A stretch of DNA of 10,101 bases from an uncultured delta proteobacterium (GTDB taxonomy: Bacteria; Myxococcota_A; Polyangia; Polyangiales; Polyangiaceae): positions 1 through 10,101 of the forward strand of contig CAIOHM010000407.1 in NCBI GenBank assembly GCA_903858055.1. The letters are read 5' to 3'. Positions 1 to 6,884 of this stretch are shown piece after piece (position 1 is the stretch's first letter; each line of letters begins with the position of its first letter). The notes beneath the pieces were generated by a model that did not search any database, was not told the origin of the DNA, and saw only the letters and a list, made by a program, of their open reading frames with translations. Position numbers and translations under genes: made by a program.

Positions 1-143
1 CGGAAGGGGTGCTTCCATGGTGGCTTCGCACGCTAGCAGGGGTTTTCGGAACGGTTCAGCGCCTCCATCGTCCTTGCGACGGTCGCCGGCGTGCGGCTCG
101 CTGGTAACGTGGCGGTGCGCTGTTAAAGCCCGCGCGAGCAACC
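1..143. other. Stretch with no supportable gene
   Basis: No reading frame here has a start, a stop and protein-like composition. Frame 1 is closed by TAG at 34-36 and then stays open to TAA at 124-126 without an ATG. Frame 3 is open from the window edge to TAA at 105-107, so it could be the last codons of an upstream gene, but nothing in it is recognisable. A short hairpin (GGAAG at 2-6, CTTCC at 12-16) has no T-run after it and is not a convincing terminator. No tRNA or promoter consensus is visible. Confidence 0.5.
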
Positions 144-395
144 ATGAACGGACGGAGGCAAGACCCGAACGAAGCAGACGACTACGTGGTCGTGCCGCCG
201 GCTGCGCAGCCGCAACACGTGCATTTTGCAGCTCCCATCCCGACCGTGGAGCAGCAGGCCCGCCCGCTGCGCGCGGCGATGATCTGGATCTTCCTCTTCG
301 TGACCCTCGGCCTCGCCTGGTCCACGTGCACCGGCGAAGGAGAGCCCGAACGCCGCGCGCCACGGCCAGTGCCGAGCGGCACCACGACGCTCTAG
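144..395 (+). CDS. Small single-span membrane protein of unknown function
   Basis: I do not recognise this 83-residue protein. It has a polar, Pro-rich N-terminal part (residues 1-41), one hydrophobic segment at about 44-60 (AAMIWIFLFVTLGLAWS), then Cys62 and a charged, Pro-rich tail. The span is too far from the start to be an ordinary signal peptide, so an inner-membrane anchor with most of the protein on one side is the simplest reading. The start ATG has only a weak purine stretch (GCGAG) before it. The gene ends 47 bases before the next credible start on the same strand. The hydrophobic segment flanked by polar sequence argues for a real gene over a chance frame in GC-rich DNA, but it is short and has no known relative I can name. 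Confidence 0.5.
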   Translation: MNGRRQDPNEADDYVVVPPAAQPQHVHFAAPIPTVEQQARPLRAAMIWIFLFVTLGLAWSTCTGEGEPERRAPRPVPSGTTTL

Positions 396-442
396 GCGAG
401 GTGGCGCTTGCGGAGTCTCCCCTCCTGGCGCACGCTCGGGGA

Positions 443-775
443 ATGGACCGCCACGAGCTTGCCGAAGAGAGGAGCATCGCGCTGCATCGCGCGGTCGCGG
501 CGTGCTTGCGTCAAGACGCCTCCGTCGTCGTGCGCGCGCGGGAGCGTCTGACCACGCGTCAGAGGAACGGAACGACTCACGCGTTCTACGTGGCCGCCTG
601 GCTCGAGCTCCTCGATGGCCCCCTCGAGGCGCTGTGCGCGGCGCTCGTAAGCGGCGATGAACGCATGCGATCCCTCCGGCAAAGCACGCCGTTCACGTTC
701 GTCGTGCCCCCCCGCGAGCGCGCCCGCATCTGGAAAGAGACCAAGGCGCAACTCGGCGATCGGCCATCGCGATGA
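443..775 (+). CDS. 110-residue partner protein of the DUF6036 gene (possible antitoxin-like)
   Basis: This small soluble protein begins MDRHELAEERSIALHRAVA and is largely helical by composition, with no membrane segment. It contains a central WLELLDGPLEAL stretch and a C-terminal RERARIWKET stretch. I recall similar small proteins (start HELAxERS, a later LDGP motif) next to DUF6036 genes, but have no named family for it. The frame stays open upstream to about position 17. I chose ATG 443 because protein-like sequence begins there; GTG 401 is an alternative. The GGGG before ATG 443 sits too close to be a good ribosome binding site. The stop overlaps the next start as ATGA (772-775), so the two proteins are probably translationally coupled and work together. 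An antitoxin-then-toxin order is an inference from this layout only. Confidence 0.7.
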   Translation: MDRHELAEERSIALHRAVAACLRQDASVVVRARERLTTRQRNGTTHAFYVAAWLELLDGPLEALCAALVSGDERMRSLRQSTPFTFVVPPRERARIWKETKAQLGDRPSR

Positions 776-1302
776 CGCGCAGCCAACTCGAACACATCAT
801 TCGCGCCGCCACGACGATCGCCGACGACGTGGCGCTCGTGATCGTGGGCAGCCAGTCGGTGCTCGGTCAGTTTCCGAACGCGCCGGAGGAGCTGCTCGTG
901 TCCGACGAGGCGGACGTCTTTCCGCTCAACTTCCCCGACCGCGCGGACCTCATCGACGGCTGCATCGGCGAGGGCTCGGCATTCCACGACACCTTCGGTT
1001 ACTACGCCCAGGGGGTTGGCGAAGAGACCTCCGTGTTGCCTCGAGGCTGGCGCGAGCGACTCATTCCTGTGCAGAACGCAAATACGCGCCATGCGACGGG
1101 CCTTTGTCTTGAGATTCATGACCTCGTGCTCGCGAAGCTCGTGGCTGGGCGCGAGAAGGATCGCCGGTTCACGGGGGCGGCCGCGCGCCATGGGCTCGTG
1201 AATCGCGAGGTGCTCGTGGCGCGCCTCGATGACATCGCGATCGATACACCCATGCGCGAGGTCGTCTTGGGCCGCATTGCGATCGATTTCGCCGCGGCGT
1301 AG
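772..1302 (+). CDS. DUF6036-type nucleotidyltransferase-like protein
   Basis: This 176-residue protein matches the DUF6036 family, which is related to the nucleotidyltransferase fold of AbiEii/MNT-type proteins. A hydrophobic strand leads into Gly26-Ser27 (VIVGSQSVLG), followed by Glu46-Ala-Asp48 (DEADVF). Together these resemble the GS...[DE]xD metal and nucleotide site of the superfamily. A second conserved block holds Asp117, Lys122 and Lys129-Asp130 (LAKLVAGREKD). Also typical are the GEGSAFHDTFGYYAQGVGEE region and the Arg-Leu-Ile-Pro-Val segment after it. The substrate is unknown; transfer of a nucleotide to RNA or protein is an inference from the fold. The gene overlaps the 110-residue gene by four bases and has no clear ribosome binding site, which fits coupling. 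Codon use around 1060-1125 is less GC-biased than in tlyA or the amylase genes, a hint of separate acquisition. Family assignment is fairly firm, function is not. Confidence 0.82.
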   Translation: MTRSQLEHIIRAATTIADDVALVIVGSQSVLGQFPNAPEELLVSDEADVFPLNFPDRADLIDGCIGEGSAFHDTFGYYAQGVGEETSVLPRGWRERLIPVQNANTRHATGLCLEIHDLVLAKLVAGREKDRRFTGAAARHGLVNREVLVARLDDIAIDTPMREVVLGRIAIDFAAA

Positions 1303-1307
1303 AAGGG
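1302..1307 (+). promoter_or_regulatory. Ribosome binding site of tlyA
   Basis: GAAGGG lies four bases before the ATG at 1312 and shares its first base with the TAG stop of the preceding gene. It supports the 1312 start and suggests that tlyA can be read from the same transcript as the upstream pair. Confidence 0.5.
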
Positions 1308-1311
1308 CCGC

Positions 1312-2055
1312 ATGGCGAAGGCGCGCGTCGATCAGCTGCTCGTGGAGCAAGGGCTCGCGGAGTCGCGTTCGAAGGCGCAAGCGTACGTGATGGCGGGGCT
1401 CGTCTTTTGGGGCGAGCGCAAGCTCGAGAGCGCGGGCGCTTCGATCCCCGAAGAGGCAGAGCTCACGGTGCGCGGCCACGAGCACGGCTACGTCTCGCGC
1501 GGCGGCGTGAAGCTCGCGGGGGCGCTCGATTCCTTCGGCGTCGATCCGCGCGGCCTGCGTTGCTTGGATCTCGGCGCCTCCACGGGGGGCTTTACGGACT
1601 GCCTCCTCCAGCGTGGAGCCTCGCACTTGGTCGCGGTCGACGTGGGCTACGGGCAGCTCGCGCACAAGCTCCGCACGGACTCGCGCGTCACGAACCTCGA
1701 GCGCACGAACGGCCGCACGCTCACGCCGGAGACCATCGGGGGACCGGTCGCGTTGAGCGTCGTCGACGCGTCGTTCATCGGCCTCGCGAAGCTCGTCGAG
1801 GCGCTTGCAGTCTGCACGGAGCCGGGGGGTACGCTCGTGGCCCTCGTGAAGCCGCAGTTCGAGGCCGGGCGCGAGGTCGTGAGCAAGGGGAAGGGCGTCG
1901 TGCGTGACGACGACGAGCGTCAGAAGTGCATCGACGAGGCGGTGGCCTCCGTGGCAGCCGCGGGCTTCGAGGTGCTCGGCGTGACGGACTGCGTGATCCA
2001 CGGCCCCAAGGGCAACCGCGAGGCCTTCGTGCATGCGCGGCGCCGGACCGCCTGA
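1312..2055 (+). CDS. tlyA: TlyA family rRNA 2'-O-methyltransferase
   Basis: TlyA proteins methylate ribose 2'-OH groups of ribosomal RNA (in mycobacteria C1409 of 16S and C1920 of 23S rRNA, which gives capreomycin sensitivity). They are often annotated as hemolysins. The 247-residue length is usual. Residues 1-60 form an S4 RNA-binding domain (RVDQLLVEQGL, SRSKAQAYVMAG). Residues 61-245 form an FtsJ/RrmJ-like Rossmann methyltransferase, with SAM-binding motif DLGASTGGFTD at 86-96 and Asp110 after the second strand. The expected catalytic tetrad is present as Lys67 (RGGVKL), Asp152 (VDASF), Lys180 (VKPQFE) and Glu237 (GNREAF). The start is fixed by a nearby GAAGGG and by the MAKARVDQLL opening. 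It lies nine bases after the DUF6036 gene. Whether the methylation targets match the mycobacterial ones cannot be told. This is a housekeeping gene unrelated to the starch locus downstream. Confidence 0.95.
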   Translation: MAKARVDQLLVEQGLAESRSKAQAYVMAGLVFWGERKLESAGASIPEEAELTVRGHEHGYVSRGGVKLAGALDSFGVDPRGLRCLDLGASTGGFTDCLLQRGASHLVAVDVGYGQLAHKLRTDSRVTNLERTNGRTLTPETIGGPVALSVVDASFIGLAKLVEALAVCTEPGGTLVALVKPQFEAGREVVSKGKGVVRDDDERQKCIDEAVASVAAAGFEVLGVTDCVIHGPKGNREAFVHARRRTA

Positions 2056-2078
2056 CGCGGCGGGTGCGCTCGCCAAAG

Positions 2079-2107
2079 TCCCTTGATTTGCAGTACAAAA
2101 GGCGTAA
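2079..2107 (+). promoter_or_regulatory. AT-rich patch, candidate promoter/operator of the amylolytic operon
   Basis: In the gap after tlyA, the sequence around CCTTGATTTGCAGTACAAAA is far richer in A and T than its surroundings. TTGATT at 2083-2088 is a partial -35 match. TACAAA at 2094-2099 matches four of six -10 bases but is too close to pair with it. TTTG (2087-2090) and CAAA (2096-2099) form an inverted repeat around five bases, which could be a regulator half-site pair. No pair of elements has both good sequence and spacing, so this is only the most likely promoter region for the genes from 2170 on. Confidence 0.3.
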
Positions 2108-2136
2108 CGCATGGGTGAGTGACCTTTTCTCTGGCG

Positions 2137-2149
2137 GGACGGATCGTCC
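2137..2149 (+). promoter_or_regulatory. Perfect small hairpin before the glucoamylase start
   Basis: GGACG (2137-2141) and CGTCC (2145-2149) are perfect complements around GAT, 20 bases before the chosen start of the GH15 gene. No T-run follows, so it is not a standard terminator. It may be a leader hairpin or an operator, or chance. It directly precedes a seven-codon frame (ATG 2150 to TGA 2171-2173) that overlaps the ATG at 2170. Confidence 0.25.
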
Positions 2150-2169
2150 ATGCTACCGACCCGCTCGGC

Positions 2170-4548
2170 ATGATTCGGGGACACGGATTCGCAGCGTGGG
2201 CCGCCCGCTTGGGCGTGGTGTGTGCGTCGCTTGGCGCAGGGCTCGTCGCGCGTGACGCGCACGCCCTCGTGCCGTGGCGCTCGGCGCGTGAGCTGACGTT
2301 CTCGAACGGCCATGCGGCCGCGAGCGTCGACGGCGCGACGGGAAAGGTGATCCGCTTCCTCGATCACCCGTACCTCGCGGCCTCGAGCACGCAGCGTACG
2401 AAGAACCTCCGCTACGACGCCTTCGCCGGCGTGCGCGTGGGCGGCGAGAGCACCTGGCTCAACGCGCTGGCGCCGGATTTCGTGGGCTACGACGAAGGTC
2501 GCGGCATCGTTCGCGTGGAGCGCACGTGGCGCGGCGTGCGCGTGGTCGAGCGGCATTTCGCGCCGATGGCCTTCGCTGGCCGCGCGGTCGTCTCGACGAT
2601 CACGGTGACGCGCCTCACGGGTTCCGGCGTGGTCGCGGTCGCGGGCCTCGTGAACGACCACGTGGGCGCGGGAGCCTTCGGCACGAACGGCGAGACCGTC
2701 ACCCGCACGGCGCGCGGCCTCGCGGAGAGCGGCCCGAGCGGCTACCGCCTCGTGCACGGCGGGCTCGGGTCGGCGCAGCTCATGGCGGCCGCGGGCGCGA
2801 CCACCGCGAACCCATATGGTGCCTTTCTGCGCGGCGATTCGCTGGGAACGGCGGTGACCCAGGGCGCCGTGGACGACGCGGTGGTGGGCGTCTCGGCGTC
2901 GCTCGGTGACCTCGCGGTTGGGGCCTCGGCCACGGTAGGCTGGTACACGGCGCTCGCGGACGACGGCGTCGCCACGGGCGCGTTCGAGGACCGCCTCGCG
3001 ACGTTCTTGGCAAACCGCGACGCGGCGGCGCTCTTGGCCGACGAGCAAGCGGCCTGGGACCGCTGGCTCACGGCGGCGCCGGCGACCTTCGACGCGAGCG
3101 AGCGGTCCACGTGGCGCCTCCAGCAGAGCATGCTGCGGATGTCTCAAGTGCGCGAGGCCGGGCGCGGCTTCGGCCAAATCATGGCCTCGCTGGATTTTGG
3201 CCTGCAAGAAGGCAACTGGAACGTCGCCTGGGTGCGCGACATGGCCTACGCCACCGTCGCCCTCGCCGAGACCGGTCACCTCACCGAGGCACGCGACGCG
3301 CTCGCCTTCGTGCTCAACGCCGACAGCGGCAAGTACGTACGTGACACGCGCGGCAATCCATACGTCGGTGTCCCGTATCAAGTCAGCGTATGCCGTTACT
3401 TCGGCAACGGCACCGAGGAGAGCGACGACGACGGCACGGGCCCGAATATCGAGTTCGACGGCTTCGGGCTCTACTTGTGGTCGATCGGTCGCTACCTCGC
3501 GAACGGCGGCGACGAAGCCTTCGTTCGTCAGGCATTTCCGGCGATCCGCGAGAAGGTCGTCGGGCCGCTCTTGCACCTGCAAGAGGCGAGCGGCCTCGTG
3601 GCGGCGGACTCCTCGATTTGGGAGCGCCACTGGAACGGCAACCAGAAGCACTTCGCGTACACGAGCATCGTCGGCGCGCGCGGTCTCTGCGACGCCGCGA
3701 ACTTTGCCACGCGCCTCGGCGAAGGTGCGAGCGCGACGGCGTGGCGCCAGGCGGGCGTGAAGATGCAAGACGCGCTCGTGCGGGAGCTCCGCGACGACCG
3801 CGGCTTCCTCGCGCAGAGCACCGAGGAGCTCGCGGCGGGCCGCGGCTACGTCGACGCTGCCGTGCTCGAGGCGATCGCCATGGGCCTCTTGGACCCGCAA
3901 AAACGCACGGCGCGCGCGACCGTGAGCGGCCTCGAGGCGGCGCTGCGCACCGCGAGCGGCATGGGCATCTTCCGCAACGACGACGGGAGCGCCTACGACC
4001 GCGCCGAGTGGATCGTCCTCGACATGCGCTTCGGCACCTCGCTGCGCATGCTCGGCAACGCGCCGCGCGCCGAGGGGCTCGAGCGCTGGGTGCGCGGGCA
4101 AGCGGACGAGAACTTCGGGCTCATCGCCGAGCTTCACGACGAGCGCACGGGCGCGTACCGCGGCAGCGTGCCGATGGCCGGCTTCGGTGCGGGCGCGTGG
4201 CTTCTCGAGCGCATCGAGCGTGGTGCGCCGCAGCCGGCGTGCGGCGTGTACGCGGCCGGCGACGAATCGCTCGCGGGAGCCGATGCGGGAGACCTTCCGC
4301 CGAGCCTCGACGCGGGCGTGGCGGACGCGGGAGCGGCTGCGGAAGACGCGGGAGCGGGCGCTACCGACGACGCTTCGAGCACGGCCGATGGTGGCGCGCC
4401 GGTGCCTTCGAAGGGTGAGGCTTCGGAGTCGTGTGGCTGCGCGGTCGTGGGCGCGGGCGGAGGTTCCTCGCGTGGGGCGCTCGCAGCGCTCGTGGGCGCG
4501 CTCGTGTGGGGCACGCGGCGCCGTCGTGCGCGCCGGGAGGTCGTGTGA
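2170..4548 (+). CDS. GH15 glucoamylase-like enzyme with MYXO-CTERM surface anchor
   Basis: GH15 enzymes are inverting exo-hydrolases that release glucose from the non-reducing ends of starch or dextrins. The 792-residue protein has a Sec-type signal (residues 1-32, cleavage after AHA), an N-terminal beta-sandwich like bacterial glucoamylases (about 33-310) and an (alpha/alpha)6 catalytic domain (about 311-695). The catalytic domain shows WNVAWVRDMAYA with Arg356-Asp357 for the -1 subsite, SSIWERHWNG with Glu485 as likely acid, and LIAELHDERTGAY with Glu654 as likely base. A linker rich in Asp, Ala and Gly (about 698-754) leads to the MYXO-CTERM signal: Cys755-Gly-Cys757, Gly/Ser stretch, hydrophobic 769-782, Arg tail. 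Known processing of this signal by myxosortase would display the enzyme at the cell surface. I chose ATG 2170 because the signal peptide starts there; GTG 2119 would add 17 residues. Neither has a strong ribosome binding site. Exact specificity (starch, dextran-like or other alpha-glucan) is inferred from neighbours. Confidence 0.88.
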   Translation: MIRGHGFAAWAARLGVVCASLGAGLVARDAHALVPWRSARELTFSNGHAAASVDGATGKVIRFLDHPYLAASSTQRTKNLRYDAFAGVRVGGESTWLNALAPDFVGYDEGRGIVRVERTWRGVRVVERHFAPMAFAGRAVVSTITVTRLTGSGVVAVAGLVNDHVGAGAFGTNGETVTRTARGLAESGPSGYRLVHGGLGSAQLMAAAGATTANPYGAFLRGDSLGTAVTQGAVDDAVVGVSASLGDLAVGASATVGWYTALADDGVATGAFEDRLATFLANRDAAALLADEQAAWDRWLTAAPATFDASERSTWRLQQSMLRMSQVREAGRGFGQIMASLDFGLQEGNWNVAWVRDMAYATVALAETGHLTEARDALAFVLNADSGKYVRDTRGNPYVGVPYQVSVCRYFGNGTEESDDDGTGPNIEFDGFGLYLWSIGRYLANGGDEAFVRQAFPAIREKVVGPLLHLQEASGLVAADSSIWERHWNGNQKHFAYTSIVGARGLCDAANFATRLGEGASATAWRQAGVKMQDALVRELRDDRGFLAQSTEELAAGRGYVDAAVLEAIAMGLLDPQKRTARATVSGLEAALRTASGMGIFRNDDGSAYDRAEWIVLDMRFGTSLRMLGNAPRAEGLERWVRGQADENFGLIAELHDERTGAYRGSVPMAGFGAGAWLLERIERGAPQPACGVYAAGDESLAGADAGDLPPSLDAGVADAGAAAEDAGAGATDDASSTADGGAPVPSKGEASESCGCAVVGAGGGSSRGALAALVGALVWGTRRRRARREVV
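4261..4428 (+). repeat. Degenerate Asp-Ala-Gly linker repeats
   Basis: This part of the GH15 gene encodes repeated DAG/ADAG units between the catalytic domain and the MYXO-CTERM signal. A 13-base unit, GACGCGGGAGCGG, occurs exactly at 4324-4336 and again at 4345-4357, 21 bases apart. The low-complexity, acidic linker probably spaces the enzyme from the envelope and may vary in length between strains by slippage. Confidence 0.6.
4432..4545 (+). other. MYXO-CTERM sorting signal coding region
   Basis: This region encodes Cys-Gly-Cys, then a Gly/Ser-rich spacer (VVGAGGGSSRG), a hydrophobic helix (ALAALVGALVWG) and RRRRARR before the stop. This order is diagnostic of the MYXO-CTERM tripartite sorting signal of Myxococcota. 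The Cys is the invariant residue around which processing and lipid attachment are proposed. Confidence 0.85.
4535..4540 (+). promoter_or_regulatory. Ribosome binding site of the GH13 lipoprotein gene
   Basis: GGGAGG lies seven bases before the ATG at 4548, inside the last codons of the GH15 gene. With the one-base TGATG overlap it fixes the start of the next gene and supports co-translation. Confidence 0.7.
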
Positions 4549-6884
4549 TGGTTCGCTTGGAGAAGAGCTTGGTTTGTGCGCTCGTGGTGCTCGCGGCCTC
4601 GGGCTGCAGCGACGGGCGTGACGAGGCGCCGTACACGCCGCCTGCCCTCGATGCGGGCGTGGATGTGGGCCAAGACGCGCGCGCGCCCGAGGGCGACGCG
4701 GCCTCGTCGGACAGCGGCGCGACGGCGGTGGACGCAGCGCCGTGGAGTGGCGACGCCGCGACGCTCGCGCAGTGCCCCGTGACCGTACGCTGGGTGCCTC
4801 CGGTGGGTGAGCGCCCGCGCCAGGTGAAGCTCGCCGGCTCGTTCAACGCCTTCGCGGGCCAAGCGATGACCGGGCCCGACGCGAACGGTGCGTTCTCCGC
4901 CTCGCTGCAGCTCGCGCCCGGCGCCTACGCGTACAAGCTCGTGGTCGATGGCCAGTGGCGCTTCGACGACGGCGAGGGGAAGCGCGTCTACGAAGGCGGC
5001 GTCGAGAACTCGATGCTCGAGGTTGCCGACTGCAACCGCCCCGCGGTGCGCGCCGTGTCGTCCTCCACCGTGCTCGTGAACGGCCGCGAAGGGCGCTTCG
5101 AAGCCTGGGTGCGCGCTTCGAGCGCGGCGACCGGGGTGCCGCTCGCCTCCGCGCGCGTGGTCGATCGCCACGACTTCGACGCGACGCCGGTCACGCCCGC
5201 GAGCTTCGACGCGGCGAGCGGCTGGCTGCGCCTCGATCTGCGCGGCCTCGCGCTCGGGCGCCACTCCTTCGACGTGACGGTGACCGACCTCGCGGGCCGC
5301 ACGAGCGAGGTGCTGCACCTCGTGACCTGGGTCGAGGCCGAGCGCTTCGCGTGGCAGGACGCCACCATCTACATGGCCATGGTCGACCGCTTCGCGGACG
5401 GCGAGGCGAGCTCGAACGCGGCACCAACGGCCGGCGTCGATCGGCGCGCCGATTTCCAGGGCGGCGACCTCTTCGGCATTCGCGACCAGATCCGCGCGGG
5501 TGTCTTCGATCGCATGGGCGTGCGCGCCCTGTGGCTGAGCCCCTTCCACCGGAACCCGCAGGGCTCCTACGCCGCCGCGAACGGCGTGACGAAGGTGACC
5601 GGCTACCACGGCTATTGGCCCGTGAAGGCGCGCGAGGTCGACCCGCGCATCGGCGGTGAAGCCGGCCTGCGCGCGCTCGTGAAGGAGGCGCACGCGCACG
5701 GGATCCGCGTGCTGCAAGACTTCGTCGTGAACCACGTGCACGCGGAGCACGAGTACATGCAGAGCCACCCCGAGTGGTTCCGCACCGGCTGCGTGTGCGG
5801 CACCGCGAGCTGCGACTGGACGGCTCGCCGCCTCGACTGCCTCTTCGCGCCCTACCTGCCCGACGTGAACTGGTCAGTGCCCGCGGCCTCGAAGGCGTTC
5901 GTGGAAGATGCAAGCTTCTGGCTCGACACCTTCGAGCTCGACGGCCTGCGCGTCGACGCCGTGAAGCACGTGGAAGACGCCGCCGTGCGCAACCTCACGG
6001 CCATGGTGCGCAGCCGCTTCGAAGCCGCAGGGACCCGCATCTTCCTCACGGGCGAGACCGCCATGGGCTGGAGCGAGTGCACCGCTCCGAACTGCCCAGG
6101 CAACGAAGAGAACTACGGGACGATCAACCGCTACATGGGCCCGCAGGGGCTCGACGGTCAGTTCGACTTCGTGCTCTTCCACGCCGCCGCAGCAAGCGTC
6201 TTCGCCTACGAAGACCGCGGCCTCGCGCACGCGGACTACTGGACCCGCGCCTCGCTGCTCGCGTACCCGAGCGACGCCGTCATGACCCCGTACATCGGGA
6301 GCCACGACACGACGCGCTTCGCGACGATGGCCACCTACCGTGGGCAGGCGGGTTTTCCCCGCGGAGACGCCTTCCGCCAGTGGGATGCCCCCGCGGCCCC
6401 CGCGCCCGACGCCGAGGCCTTCGCACGCCACCGCGGCGCCCTCGCGTGGCTCCTCACGATCCCCGGTGCGCCGCTGCTCTACTACGGCGACGAGTACGGC
6501 GAGGTCGGCGCCTCGGACCCCAACAACCGCGCAACCTGGCGTGGCCAAGGCACGCTGAGCGCCGAAGAGACCGCGACGCGCACGCTCACCGAGAAGCTCG
6601 GCCGCGCGCGTATGGAACTTCCGGCGCTCCGCCGCGGCGGTTACCGCACGCTCGTGGCGACCGATGATTTCCTCGCCTTCAGCCGCGAGACGCCGAGCGG
6701 AGAAGCGGCCCTCGTGCTCCTCGCGCGCACGGCCGGCCCGCGCCGCGTGGTGCTCCCGCCTTCGCTCGCCGCGCGCTTCTCCGGTACCCTCCGCGACCGC
6801 CTCGGCGGCGCGACCTACACGCTCGCCTCCTCCGCCCTCGACGTGACCCTCCCGGCGCACGGCGCCCTGGTGCTCGCTCCATGA
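4548..6884 (+). CDS. GH13 alpha-amylase family lipoprotein with CBM48-like domain
   Basis: This 778-residue enzyme should hydrolyse internal alpha-1,4 bonds of starch or maltodextrin from a membrane anchor. The signal peptide ends in AASGC, giving lipidated Cys20, followed by an acidic linker (21-75). Residues 76-162 resemble a CBM48/AMPK-type glycogen-binding domain (KLAGSFNAF, GAYAYKLVVDG) bracketed by Cys76 and Cys162. A beta domain (about 163-262) precedes the TIM barrel (about 267-690). The four GH13 regions are present: DFVVNH at 391-396, GLRVDAVKH with nucleophile Asp470, LTGETA with acid/base Glu503, and GSHDTTRF with Asp587. The Lys-His after the nucleophile is typical of alpha-amylases. 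Four Cys (415, 417, 422, 431) cluster in the domain B region. A C-terminal beta domain ends in VTLPAHGALVL. It overlaps the GH15 gene by one base and the porin gene by four. Pullulanase-like or maltodextrin-specific activity cannot be excluded. Confidence 0.92.
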   Translation: MVRLEKSLVCALVVLAASGCSDGRDEAPYTPPALDAGVDVGQDARAPEGDAASSDSGATAVDAAPWSGDAATLAQCPVTVRWVPPVGERPRQVKLAGSFNAFAGQAMTGPDANGAFSASLQLAPGAYAYKLVVDGQWRFDDGEGKRVYEGGVENSMLEVADCNRPAVRAVSSSTVLVNGREGRFEAWVRASSAATGVPLASARVVDRHDFDATPVTPASFDAASGWLRLDLRGLALGRHSFDVTVTDLAGRTSEVLHLVTWVEAERFAWQDATIYMAMVDRFADGEASSNAAPTAGVDRRADFQGGDLFGIRDQIRAGVFDRMGVRALWLSPFHRNPQGSYAAANGVTKVTGYHGYWPVKAREVDPRIGGEAGLRALVKEAHAHGIRVLQDFVVNHVHAEHEYMQSHPEWFRTGCVCGTASCDWTARRLDCLFAPYLPDVNWSVPAASKAFVEDASFWLDTFELDGLRVDAVKHVEDAAVRNLTAMVRSRFEAAGTRIFLTGETAMGWSECTAPNCPGNEENYGTINRYMGPQGLDGQFDFVLFHAAAASVFAYEDRGLAHADYWTRASLLAYPSDAVMTPYIGSHDTTRFATMATYRGQAGFPRGDAFRQWDAPAAPAPDAEAFARHRGALAWLLTIPGAPLLYYGDEYGEVGASDPNNRATWRGQGTLSAEETATRTLTEKLGRARMELPALRRGGYRTLVATDDFLAFSRETPSGEAALVLLARTAGPRRVVLPPSLAARFSGTLRDRLGGATYTLASSALDVTLPAHGALVLAP

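Noticed and set aside
2..16. GGAAG/CTTCC hairpin at the window start as a terminator
   Set aside because: The stem is only five pairs, the loop is G-rich and no T-run follows.
37..126. Hydrophobic-looking frame-1 stretch (ASIVLATVAG) ending at TAA 124-126
   Set aside because: It follows a stop at 34-36, has no ATG and only a late GTG, so it cannot be supported as a gene or as a gene remnant.
17..442. Upstream extension of the 443-775 frame back to ATG 17
   Set aside because: The extension is Arg/Ala-rich, runs through the small membrane protein gene in another frame, and shows no protein-like pattern until about residue Met at 443.
586..4137. A 1183-codon open frame on the - strand across several + strand genes
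   Set aside because: It is antisense to tlyA and most of the GH15 gene, both of which have clear family motifs. Its translation is Arg/Ala/His/Glu-rich with no domain, as expected from the reverse strand of GC-rich codons.
4134..5768. A 544-codon open frame on the - strand
   Set aside because: It is the reverse of the GH15 tail and the GH13 lipoprotein, with the same biased composition and no recognisable domain.
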